Assembly: GCA_002457215.1 (NCBI GenBank) | Contig: NTJZ01000020.1 | Coordinates: 1 to 37,533 of the forward strand | Origin: OM182 bacterium MED-G28 | GTDB lineage: Bacteria > Pseudomonadota > Gammaproteobacteria > Pseudomonadales > Pseudohongiellaceae | Direction: 5' to 3' | Length of the DNA stretch: 37,533 nt | Part shown: positions 1 through 8,360 of the stretch, in pieces | Layout: each line of letters starts with the position of its first letter | How positions within the stretch are numbered: the first letter of the stretch is position 1 | Translations under genes and position numbers: made by a program | Notes under the pieces: model-generated | Databases searched by the model: none | Told to the model about the DNA's origin: nothing | What the model saw: the letters and a program-made list of their open reading frames with translations, nothing else

Positions 1-763
1 CTTCCTGACCTTCGTAGCCTTGATGATTGACACCTACTTGCACAGTAAAGACTGAGCCTTCGAGCACAGTCTTGGCGGCGCTTACATCTACAATGCCAAT
101 ATCTTGAGGAATATCTTCCTGCCCAACGCCTACAGTGAAAACGGGGATCTGTCTATTCCCAAAACTCTGTGCGGTGTTCGTGGGGTCTGACTCTCCATTG
201 TCGGCACCGTCTGAAATCAATATCAGACCACCTAGGCGCAAACCGTTTAACTGATCATCAACATATTGCAAAGCTTGATCTATTGATGATGCCGTTCCTT
301 CTTCTCTCAAACCATCAATGCCCGATATTCGCTGCGTTTCTTTATCAAACCGGAAAGTTCGTATTTGAAAGGACTCAGCAAGATCATCAATTAAACCATC
401 ATCGAAAAAAGATTCGGCAACGGCAGCTTGCCGTGTTTGCCCTCCAGCAAGATCAGAGATAGCCATGCTTTGAGAATCATCAATTAGCACTCCCAGGTAA
501 GTTTCCTGAGGCGCAGCCTGCATAGAGGTTATGACGGGTCTCAATAGGCAGAATAAAATGATAATCAACACACTAGAACGTGTCGCCACGAAAAAGGATT
601 TCCATACTGAGCTTAGCGGTCTGGTAGTTTTGTAATAGGTAAACCAGACGCCAACAATTATCAGCAATACTAACAATCCAAAAAGCAACGGACTGATGCC
701 GTAGGCAAAACTAAATGTGCCTTCTTCGAGTGCCGTAAGTATATTGGGTTCTGTGTATTGCAT
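1..763 (-). CDS. VWA-domain membrane protein (partial, C-terminus outside window)
   Basis: Reading the minus strand from ATG at 763 gives an open frame to the window edge (about 254 codons, no stop). The start MQYTEPNILTALEEG is followed by two hydrophobic segments near residues 25-44 and 62-80. A von Willebrand A-like domain follows, with a MIDAS motif DDSQS (DxSxS) at 95-99, a possible MIDAS Thr at 157 and the SDGADN motif at 184-189. The protein is probably anchored in the inner membrane with the VWA domain outside the membrane. It starts 2 bp after the stop of the DUF4175-like gene, so the two are probably cotranscribed and translationally coupled. Similar long VWA proteins in other bacteria carry a glutamine-amidotransferase-like C-terminal domain, but that part is not visible here. 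The VWA call is firm; the biological role is unknown, with metal-dependent protein binding in an envelope complex being an inference. Confidence 0.8.
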   Translation of the reverse strand, partial: MQYTEPNILTALEEGTFSFAYGISPLLFGLLVLLIIVGVWFTYYKTTRPLSSVWKSFFVATRSSVLIIILFCLLRPVITSMQAAPQETYLGVLIDDSQSMAISDLAGGQTRQAAVAESFFDDGLIDDLAESFQIRTFRFDKETQRISGIDGLREEGTASSIDQALQYVDDQLNGLRLGGLILISDGADNGESDPTNTAQSFGNRQIPVFTVGVGQEDIPQDIGIVDVSAAKTVLEGSVFTVQVGVNHQGYEGQE

Positions 764-765
764 TG

Positions 766-3700
766 CTACTGAGCCTGGTTTTCAGACCCCTGATTTTCTG
801 ACAACACACGATAGTATTCTTGAACTAAATCGCGATACTCGTCTGGAATGTCTTCCTCCAAGCTGGCATACAATTTGTTATTGATCGCATCAAGTTCAGC
901 CTGAGCACGAAGAGCACCTTCCAGTTCGATAATTGGATCCAATAGTTCTCGGAATAATTCTGGTTGATTGAGGAAATCCTCGATGTTTTGTTGAGTCAAA
1001 ATTTGACGAATTGAACGAGCGTTACCCCAGGGTAAATTATTACCATCGGCAGTAATTCGGCCACCAGTGCCTGCTCTGTCCTGACTTTCTTCCCGGCCAC
1101 CACCAATTTGTTGCCGTCCGTCAGTCCCGTCGGCCTGGCCAGGTTGCCCGCCGGATTGCGAACCTGGTTGCTGTCCGCCAGCTTGGGCTTGCTGCTGCAA
1201 TTGTTGTTGAAGGTTTTGTGCAAGTTGCTGAGAGCGATTTAACTGATCACGCAATTCCCGCACTGTTGGCACACCTGTTCCAGGCTGCTGTTCTTCTCCA
1301 TTAAAAGCGCGAGCCTGTTGTTCAAGATTTTCGATCTGCTCCCGCAGCTCTTCAGCATCTCGCGCTGCCCGAGCAATCTGATCTGTTGGAGAATTAGTAT
1401 TAGCTGGGTTGAGACCGGCAAGTTGTTGGGCGAACTCTTCGATCTGATCCTCGATTTCTCCTTCTATATCAACAGAAAGATTTACCATACCATTACGCAA
1501 CACTCTATTGCTGGTTTGCATTTCTTCTCGAATTGGCCTTAAATCTCTAGAAGCTTCTTGCGCCTGCGACATCAAGCGCTGATCATCATTATCCCCACGA
1601 GCGATAATTGCCCGAAGCATGTCTTCGATCTCTTCAAGATCTCTTTGTTGTTGTTGTTGCATCTCTACTAAATCTTGTAATTCATTAGAATTTCTCACTG
1701 ACTGACGGGTTTGACCAAGGCCTTGTTGTCGCGAAGTACTTTCTAATTCTTCTTGAAGTTGCCTTTGTTGCTGCAGCAGCTGCTGTCCGCGCTGGCCGAG
1801 ATTTTGTGCCAACTGATTGACAGAGCGATCACCCTGTTCGCTTAATTCGCGTTGCCGTTCCCGTATATTTTCTAGTGCCTTCTGACTTCTAGCGGCTGCA
1901 ATGGAAGCAGTTTCACTTTCTGACGCTTCCTGCATTTGTTGTGCAGCCCGCTGCAAGGCAGTTTGCTGTTGCTGTTGCTGTCCACCGCTAGAGCTGCCAC
2001 CAGGAGAAGCTTGGGATTGAGACTGCTGACCACTCTGAGATGGCTGGGGTTGGGAATTTTGCTGGCGCTGATTATTCTGCTGCGCCAATTGCTGAACTTC
2101 ACGACTTAGCTGCTCTTGTTGGCGCATTAATCGCTCAAGTTCACGTCTTCGCTGCTCCTCAGTCATTTGCTCTTCTCGTCGAGCAAGATTTCGTTGTGCT
2201 CGAGTTAATCCTTCCTGACGTCGTGCTAATTCTTCTAATTTGTTTTCTTCTTCTTGCTGTTCAGGCGAAGAGCCACGACTACTGTTTGGCGTCTCGTAGC
2301 GATTTTCTAATTGGCCCATTTCCATTTCGAACAATTCTCGAAGGTCGTCGCGTTCTTGTTGGGCTCCACCGCCACCACCGCCACCACCACCTTGCTGCAT
2401 GCTGATATCAGTGCGGTTAATACTGGCTTCTGCTTTTAATATATATTGCAGTGCTAATTGTTCGGGCTGTAGGGCACTTGTGATTTGCTCGAGATCTAAC
2501 TCATTAGCGGCCGCATTCATCTGATCAATTGCCAGTGAAAGATTTTCAACTGCGGAATCATACGTGTCATCGGAAAAATTTAGGCGTTCTGCCAATCGAT
2601 CAATTGACATTCTCGCTCGCCCAGTTGCATCTTTTTGAGACTCAGCAATTATTTCAGCATCTGAACTAAATTCATCAGGTGACACCTTACTTTGTCTGTT
2701 CTTTAGTTTCCAAGTTGCGGCAATAATGTCCTTCTGTATTGATACCAAAGCACTAGAATCGTCACCTCCTTGGCCGCCCCCGCCACCGCCACCGCCACCG
2801 CCACCAGAATTCCGCCGAAACTCTTGATCTGTCGGAATAACTTGTAAGAAGTAGATATCAGAAATAACTTCGGCAGGACCTTCTAGTCCGTTGTTGTCCG
2901 CAAGGGTTAAGAAGTAGCTGACAAAATCCCCAGGCTCGACCTCTAAATCTTCTAGATAGATAAGTTCATTTCCAGAGACATTGCGCACGTTAGTCTCTGG
3001 AAGAAAATTTACTTCCACTTCTTCTGTCCCAACCACACTATAATTTAAGACAAACTGGGAAAGTCCGTAGTCGTCAGACGCGTCTATCTCTAATATCACC
3101 TCATCCAAAGGCATGACATCTTCATCTTTACCAGGACGAATTAAAGCAAGTTCTGGCGGGTTGTCTTCAATTGCACGGATAAAATAATCAAGGGGATTCT
3201 GACTTTGCATATCTGAGAAATCAGTTGCTCTAATTCGGTAGATACCATCTTGAGTCACTGTAAATTTTGCAACGCCAACATTCCCTTCTAGTGTTAGCTC
3301 CAGATCCTCATATTCAACAGCGGCATTAATCTCTTCTTCATCCTCAGCGCTGCTGTAACTTTCTTCAAATTCAACACTTGCTACAGAAATTGCTTTGTTA
3401 AAAGTCACTTTTAAATCAACTATCGTCCCTTCCGGCACAACCATGTCACCGCTATCTTCCTCGATAATGTCTTCAATTCCGGTGTAATCAGGGTATTCAA
3501 AGGCCAGATCGATCTGCTCTATTTGAGGCAAGTCGAACAAACTAATTTCGTACTGCGGAGAACTTTGTTCGCCGCGCTCCTGAAAGGTTACGTAATAAGT
3601 CGTGTCCTCAACTAACGAGGAGACAAAATAACTATAAGTAGCACTTTCACTTCCACTACCGTCTTGCGCCATCCTATAGTCACGCCAGTTCAAATTATCA

Positions 3701-4422
3701 TCTTGCAAACGTAAATTGATCGTGTCGGGGATCGCGTTTTTTACTTGAGCGATGATGGTTAAACTGTCACCTCGCTGCATTTCCAAATCACCTGGCTCGA
3801 CACTGATCTCAATATCAGCAGGCACTGAAACGATAACGATGGGCTCATCAATCGAGAATGGCCAAGCCAGGCGACTACCCGCGTTTAGCAAGGCATCGGA
3901 GCTAACAAAAAGAGCAATCACTATCGCGACTACCGCAGCAGCCGAACCAAATGAAATCCAACTTGCTTTAGCAGGAACTACAGTTTCTACTTCTCGCTGC
4001 TGTTGCTGCACATGCTCTTGAGCATCAACCCAGAGCTGTTGAATAAATTGCTGGGAAACACCAGCCCTTCCATGAACAAGATCTTCCTCATTAAACTCTA
4101 ATGAAGTTAAAAGCCGCTGTTCGAGATCTGGAATGCGGTCTTCGACATAGTGGGCAAGTCTTCGATCATCGGTATGTCGCCTAGTAAGAATACTAGCGAA
4201 CCACCAAGCAAGCGGAATAACCGCTAACAAACAAAGAACAAAAAGAAATATTATTCCTGTTTTATCTAAATTCAACCAGGCTACTGTTGCACTCGCAAAC
4301 AATACAAAAACGGAAGCAGCGATTGCAAAATAACTTACCTGCTTAAGGATAAATAAATTACTTCGCCTTCGTCGAAGGGTTTTAAGTGTGGTTCGTAGAC
4401 TTTCAAAAGTGGGTGAAGACAT
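766..4422 (-). CDS. DUF4175-like large membrane protein with Gln-rich coiled coil
   Basis: This 1218-residue protein has two close N-terminal membrane segments (about residues 28-76) and a third at about 154-172 (ASWISFGSAAAVVAIVIALF). A beta-rich, probably periplasmic region with Ig-like segments follows to about 530. The second half is an extreme Gln/Glu/Arg-rich predicted coiled coil (about 690-1120), interrupted by Ser/Gly/Gln low-complexity stretches. Two polyglycine runs lie at about 540-550 and 678-686. This layout matches proteins annotated as DUF4175, which often neighbour VWA genes, as here. An AAAGAG ribosome-binding site precedes the ATG. The function of the family is not established; a scaffold or envelope-stability role is a guess. 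No MoxR or DUF58 gene lies upstream in the window, so this looks like a reduced version of the usual cluster. The family name is recalled from architecture, not from a search. Confidence 0.75.
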   Translation of the reverse strand: MSSPTFESLRTTLKTLRRRRSNLFILKQVSYFAIAASVFVLFASATVAWLNLDKTGIIFLFVLCLLAVIPLAWWFASILTRRHTDDRRLAHYVEDRIPDLEQRLLTSLEFNEEDLVHGRAGVSQQFIQQLWVDAQEHVQQQQREVETVVPAKASWISFGSAAAVVAIVIALFVSSDALLNAGSRLAWPFSIDEPIVIVSVPADIEISVEPGDLEMQRGDSLTIIAQVKNAIPDTINLRLQDDNLNWRDYRMAQDGSGSESATYSYFVSSLVEDTTYYVTFQERGEQSSPQYEISLFDLPQIEQIDLAFEYPDYTGIEDIIEEDSGDMVVPEGTIVDLKVTFNKAISVASVEFEESYSSAEDEEEINAAVEYEDLELTLEGNVGVAKFTVTQDGIYRIRATDFSDMQSQNPLDYFIRAIEDNPPELALIRPGKDEDVMPLDEVILEIDASDDYGLSQFVLNYSVVGTEEVEVNFLPETNVRNVSGNELIYLEDLEVEPGDFVSYFLTLADNNGLEGPAEVISDIYFLQVIPTDQEFRRNSGGGGGGGGGGGQGGDDSSALVSIQKDIIAATWKLKNRQSKVSPDEFSSDAEIIAESQKDATGRARMSIDRLAERLNFSDDTYDSAVENLSLAIDQMNAAANELDLEQITSALQPEQLALQYILKAEASINRTDISMQQGGGGGGGGGAQQERDDLRELFEMEMGQLENRYETPNSSRGSSPEQQEEENKLEELARRQEGLTRAQRNLARREEQMTEEQRRRELERLMRQQEQLSREVQQLAQQNNQRQQNSQPQPSQSGQQSQSQASPGGSSSGGQQQQQQTALQRAAQQMQEASESETASIAAARSQKALENIRERQRELSEQGDRSVNQLAQNLGQRGQQLLQQQRQLQEELESTSRQQGLGQTRQSVRNSNELQDLVEMQQQQQRDLEEIEDMLRAIIARGDNDDQRLMSQAQEASRDLRPIREEMQTSNRVLRNGMVNLSVDIEGEIEDQIEEFAQQLAGLNPANTNSPTDQIARAARDAEELREQIENLEQQARAFNGEEQQPGTGVPTVRELRDQLNRSQQLAQNLQQQLQQQAQAGGQQPGSQSGGQPGQADGTDGRQQIGGGREESQDRAGTGGRITADGNNLPWGNARSIRQILTQQNIEDFLNQPELFRELLDPIIELEGALRAQAELDAINNKLYASLEEDIPDEYRDLVQEYYRVLSENQGSENQAQ
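2365..2391. repeat. CCACCG/CCACCA microrepeat encoding polyglycine
   Basis: A run of CCACC-type units on the plus strand encodes nine glycines in the minus-strand DUF4175-like protein (about residues 678-686). It is a candidate for slippage-driven length change that stays in frame. Confidence 0.8.
2774..2806. repeat. CCACCG hexamer repeat encoding polyglycine
   Basis: Near-perfect tandem CCACCG units on the plus strand encode a run of eleven glycines (about residues 540-550) between the beta-rich region and the coiled coil of the DUF4175-like protein. It probably acts as a flexible linker. The repeat period of 3 or 6 keeps frame if copy number changes. Confidence 0.85.
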
Positions 4423-4753
4423 AAAGGCTCTTTATAGATAAGTTATCGCGCTAACTGACCTCGATTATCTACTAAAGTGTCCAGCGGCCATTGTAATGAC
4501 TTTTCAACCTTGTGTAGGAAGAAAACCCCATCCCCACAGGCCGCAAGCCTAAGCAGATTGATTCAACTTTCGTCCTTAACTATCCCATTAACCCGCCCCG
4601 AAAAGCAAGGAATTAAAGGCTAGAATACTGACAAAATCTCAGGCAATTCAGTTAGTCGGAGTAATACGTAATTTTGGTCGAAAATAGTGAGAAACGCGCG
4701 TCATTAAGATCTTTATGGCACTCAAGGAAAAATACAAAAAAATCCATTTATGG
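4423..4753. other. Gene-free stretch upstream of the DUF4175-like gene
   Basis: These 331 bp separate the Nudix gene from the DUF4175-like gene, both on the minus strand. The region should hold the promoter of the DUF4175/VWA operon, but I could not identify a convincing -35/-10 pair. No open frame, tRNA or strong hairpin was seen. Confidence 0.5.
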
Positions 4754-5341
4754 CTAATCAGGGCAACCCATTTCAGCTGGGCGATAGTACCGGGAGGCCT
4801 TAGGGAAAACTCGGATGTTACTGGCCGTTACAGCTGCCACTAATTCCGCCAGATTTTTGTGATCTACAATATCCGACAAAGTAGTCAAGGTCGGTCTAGG
4901 TACTACCCAACGCTTGGCTTTTTCATCTGCAATTGCAGCTTTAGGCGAAATCCATCGATGATCTAAGATTTCATCATTATCAACAGACACTGAGACCATT
5001 TCAAAAATAGGACAGATAAAAAACCAGGTACAAAAGCGACGCGGCAGGTTTGGAGGCGTAGTCCAATGGGCAGTATGGATTAACTGGTCTGCATCAATAT
5101 CTATCCCAGCTTCTTCTTTGGTTTCGCGGACAGCCGCCCGCAGAGCTGCTGGATACTCTAACCCTGGAGCCGAATCCTGATAGTCTTTCGCATCTATACG
5201 ACCACCAGGGAACACCCAATGCCCCCCATGAAACACCAACCGAGAGTTTCGCTGCAGTAGCAAAACTTCTAATTCAGGTACATCCTCAGACTGACGCACC
5301 AATACAACAGTGGCGGCAGGAACCGGTTCAATATCACTCAT
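4754..5341 (-). CDS. Nudix hydrolase (extended Nudix box, NUDT19-like)
   Basis: The 195-residue protein is predicted to hydrolyse a nucleoside diphosphate linked to another moiety. It carries WVFPGGRID at about 42-50 and RETKEEAGI at 72-80, the two halves of a Nudix box. They are separated by an insertion of roughly a dozen residues relative to the canonical GX5EX7REUXEEXGU spacing. That extended arrangement is known from NUDT19/RP2-type enzymes, some of which act on CoA derivatives. The presence of acyl-CoA genes in the window makes a CoA or acyl-CoA diphosphatase plausible, but this is inference. The metal-binding Glu residues of the REXXEE core are intact. The gene stands alone, divergent from the downstream SDR gene, with 237 bp between them. 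Confidence 0.85.
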   Translation of the reverse strand: MSDIEPVPAATVVLVRQSEDVPELEVLLLQRNSRLVFHGGHWVFPGGRIDAKDYQDSAPGLEYPAALRAAVRETKEEAGIDIDADQLIHTAHWTTPPNLPRRFCTWFFICPIFEMVSVSVDNDEILDHRWISPKAAIADEKAKRWVVPRPTLTTLSDIVDHKNLAELVAAVTASNIRVFPKASRYYRPAEMGCPD

Positions 5342-5545
5342 GCAAAAATCTTTCCTAATGCCATTTAAAATTGCTCATACCCGAAAGCGACTAAAAACCT
5401 GGCCGCCGATGATAGCGGATTTCCAGCATAAGGCCACTCTTGCTTGTAAGATATCTAAAAGATGTCGTAAATTGCGCCATTCCGGCTAGCAGCATAGAAT
5501 CAAACATCTTCGTGTTAGGTTCAGTATTTCAGTCCAAATTTTCAT

Positions 5546-5560
5546 TAGAAATAATTTCTA
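5546..5560. promoter_or_regulatory. 15-bp perfect palindrome upstream of the SDR gene (possible operator)
   Basis: TAGAAAT-A-ATTTCTA is a perfect inverted repeat with a single central base, ending 18 bp before the SDR start codon and just before its ribosome-binding site. The size and position fit an operator for a dimeric repressor such as a TetR-type regulator. The assignment is inference, since no regulator gene lies nearby. Confidence 0.4.
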
Positions 5561-5578
5561 GATAGTAGAGGAACAGCA

Positions 5579-6451
5579 ATGAGTATTAGTTTTGAAAACA
5601 GAGTTGCCATAGTAACCGGTGCGGGAGGCGGGTTAGGAAAACAACACGCCTTAGAACTAGGACGTCGCGGCGCCAAAGTCGTCGTTAATGACCTAGGTGG
5701 CGGTGTTGATGGGAGCGGCGGCTCGATTTCCGCGGCTGAAGACGTGGCGCGAGAGATCAATGAACATGGTGGAATTGCCATGGCTAATGCTGCTTCAGTC
5801 ACTGATTTGGCCGCCGTGCAAGAGTTGATCGATGAAACCATGAGCAATTGGGGTCGCATAGATATATTGGTAAACAATGCTGGCATTTTGAGAGACAAGA
5901 CCTTTGCTAAATTGGAGGTTGAAAACTGGCATGCCGTCATCGATGTGCATTTGAATGGCAGCCTGAACTGCACAAAACTGGCATGGCCCATCATGACAGA
6001 ACAAAATTATGGCCGCGTCGTCATGACTACGTCGACATCTGGCCTATTCGGTAATTTCGGACAAAGTAATTATGGAGCAGCCAAACTCGGCTTAGTCGGC
6101 CTCATGAATACATTGCGATTTGAAGGCGCCAAATACAATATCCACACAAATTCAATTGCACCCATTGCCGCAACGCGAATGACGGTTGAATTGCCTGGTT
6201 TTGAGGATAGCGCAGAACGTCTAGCACCTGAGCGAGTGACCCCAGCAGTCGTTTACTTGTGCAGCGACAAAGCTCCTAACGGCCGGATTATCCAGGCGGC
6301 TGGCGGCCGTTATTACTCCGCTGATGTAAGGGAAAATACCGGTGTCGACCTAGGAGTGGGCGCTAGCGCTGAAGACATCGCCAGCAACATCGATACAATC
6401 TTGGATATGTCGACAAATATTGGCGTGCTAGAAAGAATGCAAAACCCTTAA
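5579..6451 (+). CDS. Short-chain dehydrogenase, MFE2-type (3R)-hydroxyacyl-CoA dehydrogenase-like
   Basis: This 290-residue classical SDR oxidises or reduces a hydroxyl/keto group with NAD(P)(H). It has the cofactor motif TGAGGGLG at 13-20, NNAG at 99-102 and the catalytic set Ser152, Tyr165 (NYGAAK) and Lys169. The segments VVNDLGGG, NNAGILRDKTFAKL and GNFGQSNYGAAKLGL closely resemble the dehydrogenase domain of peroxisomal multifunctional enzyme type 2 (HSD17B4). In that enzyme the domain acts on (3R)-hydroxyacyl-CoA thioesters. Here it is stand-alone, without the hydratase or sterol-carrier domains. An AGAGGAAC ribosome-binding site supports the start. The likely role is beta-oxidation-like catabolism of lipid, sterol or branched acyl-CoA substrates; the exact substrate cannot be told. 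Confidence 0.9.
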   Translation: MSISFENRVAIVTGAGGGLGKQHALELGRRGAKVVVNDLGGGVDGSGGSISAAEDVAREINEHGGIAMANAASVTDLAAVQELIDETMSNWGRIDILVNNAGILRDKTFAKLEVENWHAVIDVHLNGSLNCTKLAWPIMTEQNYGRVVMTTSTSGLFGNFGQSNYGAAKLGLVGLMNTLRFEGAKYNIHTNSIAPIAATRMTVELPGFEDSAERLAPERVTPAVVYLCSDKAPNGRIIQAAGGRYYSADVRENTGVDLGVGASAEDIASNIDTILDMSTNIGVLERMQNP

Positions 6452-6498
6452 CTCACCAGATACTAATTGATCTGTTCATAATTCCAACTAACCGCAGG

Positions 6499-7128
6499 TC
6501 AGGAATCAGCCGCCTGATCTGCCTGGACTCTTATCACAGACTCTCTTTCCGATAACAAGTCGATCAGCGTTTTGAATGCAGGGGTGTCCCTGCGAACATC
6601 CCAACCCCAAACCTTTTTACAGACACGAGTTACTGGCGATAACGCAAAATGCGCATAGAAATCCGCATAAGTAACCTGATCACCCGCCAGGTATGGGGCA
6701 AACTTTGCAATGCGATATAAGGCCGTAAAACCTTTTTCTAGCATTGATTTTACTTCAGCTTGTAAAACTTCATTCTCAGGCTTGCCAAAAAACACTTCAC
6801 CATAAAGCCGTCTTGCAGGTAATTCTATATACAACTCCAGATAGCGTATCAGCTCTCTAACCTTTGCTTTTTGAAACCTATCTTCTGGATAAAAAGATGG
6901 TCCCTCACCTAAATCATCAAGGTATTCCAGTATCACTGAAGTTTCCGTAAGATAACCAGCTTCTGTTTCTAAGCAAGGTACTTTCCCCATGGGGCTTTTG
7001 CCCAAATAGCCATCTTCTTGTGAAGGGCTTTGATTAACTTCTTCAAATACGATGCCTTTTTCAAGCAATACTGTTTTAACTACGTTGTAATAGTTGCTTA
7101 GATACATTCCATGCAATTTAATATTCAT
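6499..7128 (-). CDS. Glutathione S-transferase family protein
   Basis: The 209-residue protein has an N-terminal thioredoxin-fold domain (about 1-78). This contains SPMGKVPCLE, with the cis-Pro that binds the glutathione backbone, and the ETSVILEYLDD segment, whose Glu-Thr/Ser contacts the gamma-glutamyl group. A helical C-terminal domain follows. The region SNYYNVVK near residue 11 is where the catalytic Ser/Tyr/Cys would lie, and Ser11 or a nearby Tyr is the candidate. The subclass (detoxification, isomerase or dehalogenase type) cannot be decided. The gene is convergent with the SDR gene (47 bp apart) and divergent from the glycosyltransferase gene. Confidence 0.88.
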   Translation of the reverse strand: MNIKLHGMYLSNYYNVVKTVLLEKGIVFEEVNQSPSQEDGYLGKSPMGKVPCLETEAGYLTETSVILEYLDDLGEGPSFYPEDRFQKAKVRELIRYLELYIELPARRLYGEVFFGKPENEVLQAEVKSMLEKGFTALYRIAKFAPYLAGDQVTYADFYAHFALSPVTRVCKKVWGWDVRRDTPAFKTLIDLLSERESVIRVQADQAADS

Positions 7129-7232
7129 TCCTATCCTCGGATAACCTTTGATGAAATTGTGTTAGTAATTTTTTATTTTGCCAATAGAAAAGAAAACTAA
7201 GGCTAATTTTTTAATGCCCATTTTACATAATT

Positions 7233-8360
7233 TTGAACAATAAGGCTCTGTTACTATCAGCCTATGATGCCAGAAGCCATAAAGTCTGGCGCCAAAGAGT
7301 TGTATCTATGTTTCCCGAAATTCAGTGGAAGCAACTAGCTTTGCCCGCGCGCAACTTTAGTTGGCGTATACGCAGCAATAGCTTGCATTGGGCCTCATAT
7401 AATCGAAATGAATTATGCGTCGACTATGATTTCTTGCTAGCAACGTCGATGACGGATTTAAGCAGTTTACGTGGATTAGTTCCGCAATTATCTAGAGTGC
7501 CTACCATCGTCTATTTTCATGAAAATCAGTTTGCTTATCCGAGCAACAAACAACAGGAAGAAACCAGGAAAACTATAAATATTGAACCCTTACTTGTTCC
7601 AATTTATACGGCTTTATGTGCAGACAAAATTGTCTTTAATACTATCTTCAATAAATCGACTTTTATTGAAGGTGCCAGGAATCTTTTTAATCTTTTACCG
7701 GACAAGTTTCCATCTTCAATTATCGAAAAACTGGAAAGTGCCGTGGTAGTACCGGTCCCGGTTGAAGCCCTCCAAACGCAAGCCATGACAACAATTCCCT
7801 CAGAATTACTAGAGGTTGTTTGGAATCATCGCTGGGAATTTGACAAAGGGCCAGACTTATTGTTGGCTATAGTAGAACTGGTGATTAAACAAAGTTCGCC
7901 TATTCGGTTTCATATTGTCGGCGAAAAGTTTCGCCAACAGCCTCCAGTATTCGATCAAATAGAAAGTTTGTTAAGCAAACACACAAACAGTCTAGCCATA
8001 GAAGCGGGTGCCTACGGATTCATAAGAGAAGAACGAGAATATTATGGTCTTCTTGCTCGCTGCGACGTAATCTTATCCACTGCGATGCATGACTTTCAGG
8101 GGCTGGCACTCCAGGAAGCCTGTCTTGCCGGTTGCACCCCCCTCGCCCCCAATGATCTCGCCTACGCCGAATATCTGCCGACAGACTTTCTTTACGACAA
8201 TGAGCTAAATACCATTGATACAGCTCAGCTAGTCATGCAACGTCTAAAACACTTGCTGGCTTTAAAACAAGACAAAAAAGCGCTTCCTAAAGCAGACCTA
8301 ACAAGATTTACCAAGGGAGGGTTGCGAACCGCATACTCTGAACTTTTTAGTTTTGACTAA
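7233..8360 (+). CDS. tRNA-queuosine alpha-mannosyltransferase-like glycosyltransferase (DUF3524)
   Basis: The 375-residue protein starts with ALLLSAYDARSHKVWR and continues LALPARNFSWRIRSNSLHWA. This is the signature of the DUF3524 N-terminal domain (about 4-170), including HENQFAYP at 96-103. A GT4-like C-terminal domain follows (RWEFDKGPDLLL at about 201; HDFQGLALQEACLAGC near 289-304 as the E-x7-E-type sugar-nucleotide site). Members of this family, related to human GTDC1/QTMAN, mannosylate queuosine in tRNA-Asp. The tgt gene at 14.3 kb supplies the same pathway. The start is TTG at 7233, because an in-frame stop lies at 7212-7214 and no ATG falls between; no clear ribosome-binding site is visible. 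Its stop overlaps the stop of the convergent mltD-like gene. Confidence 0.85.
   Translation: MNNKALLLSAYDARSHKVWRQRVVSMFPEIQWKQLALPARNFSWRIRSNSLHWASYNRNELCVDYDFLLATSMTDLSSLRGLVPQLSRVPTIVYFHENQFAYPSNKQQEETRKTINIEPLLVPIYTALCADKIVFNTIFNKSTFIEGARNLFNLLPDKFPSSIIEKLESAVVVPVPVEALQTQAMTTIPSELLEVVWNHRWEFDKGPDLLLAIVELVIKQSSPIRFHIVGEKFRQQPPVFDQIESLLSKHTNSLAIEAGAYGFIREEREYYGLLARCDVILSTAMHDFQGLALQEACLAGCTPLAPNDLAYAEYLPTDFLYDNELNTIDTAQLVMQRLKHLLALKQDKKALPKADLTRFTKGGLRTAYSELFSFD

Noticed and set aside
169..462. 97-codon plus-strand frame
   Set aside because: It is antisense to the well-supported VWA gene, and its composition (rich in His and Gln) is that of a shadow frame.
1872..2405. Frames on both strands inside the Gln-rich coiled-coil region
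   Set aside because: They are a by-product of the repetitive codons of the DUF4175-like gene.
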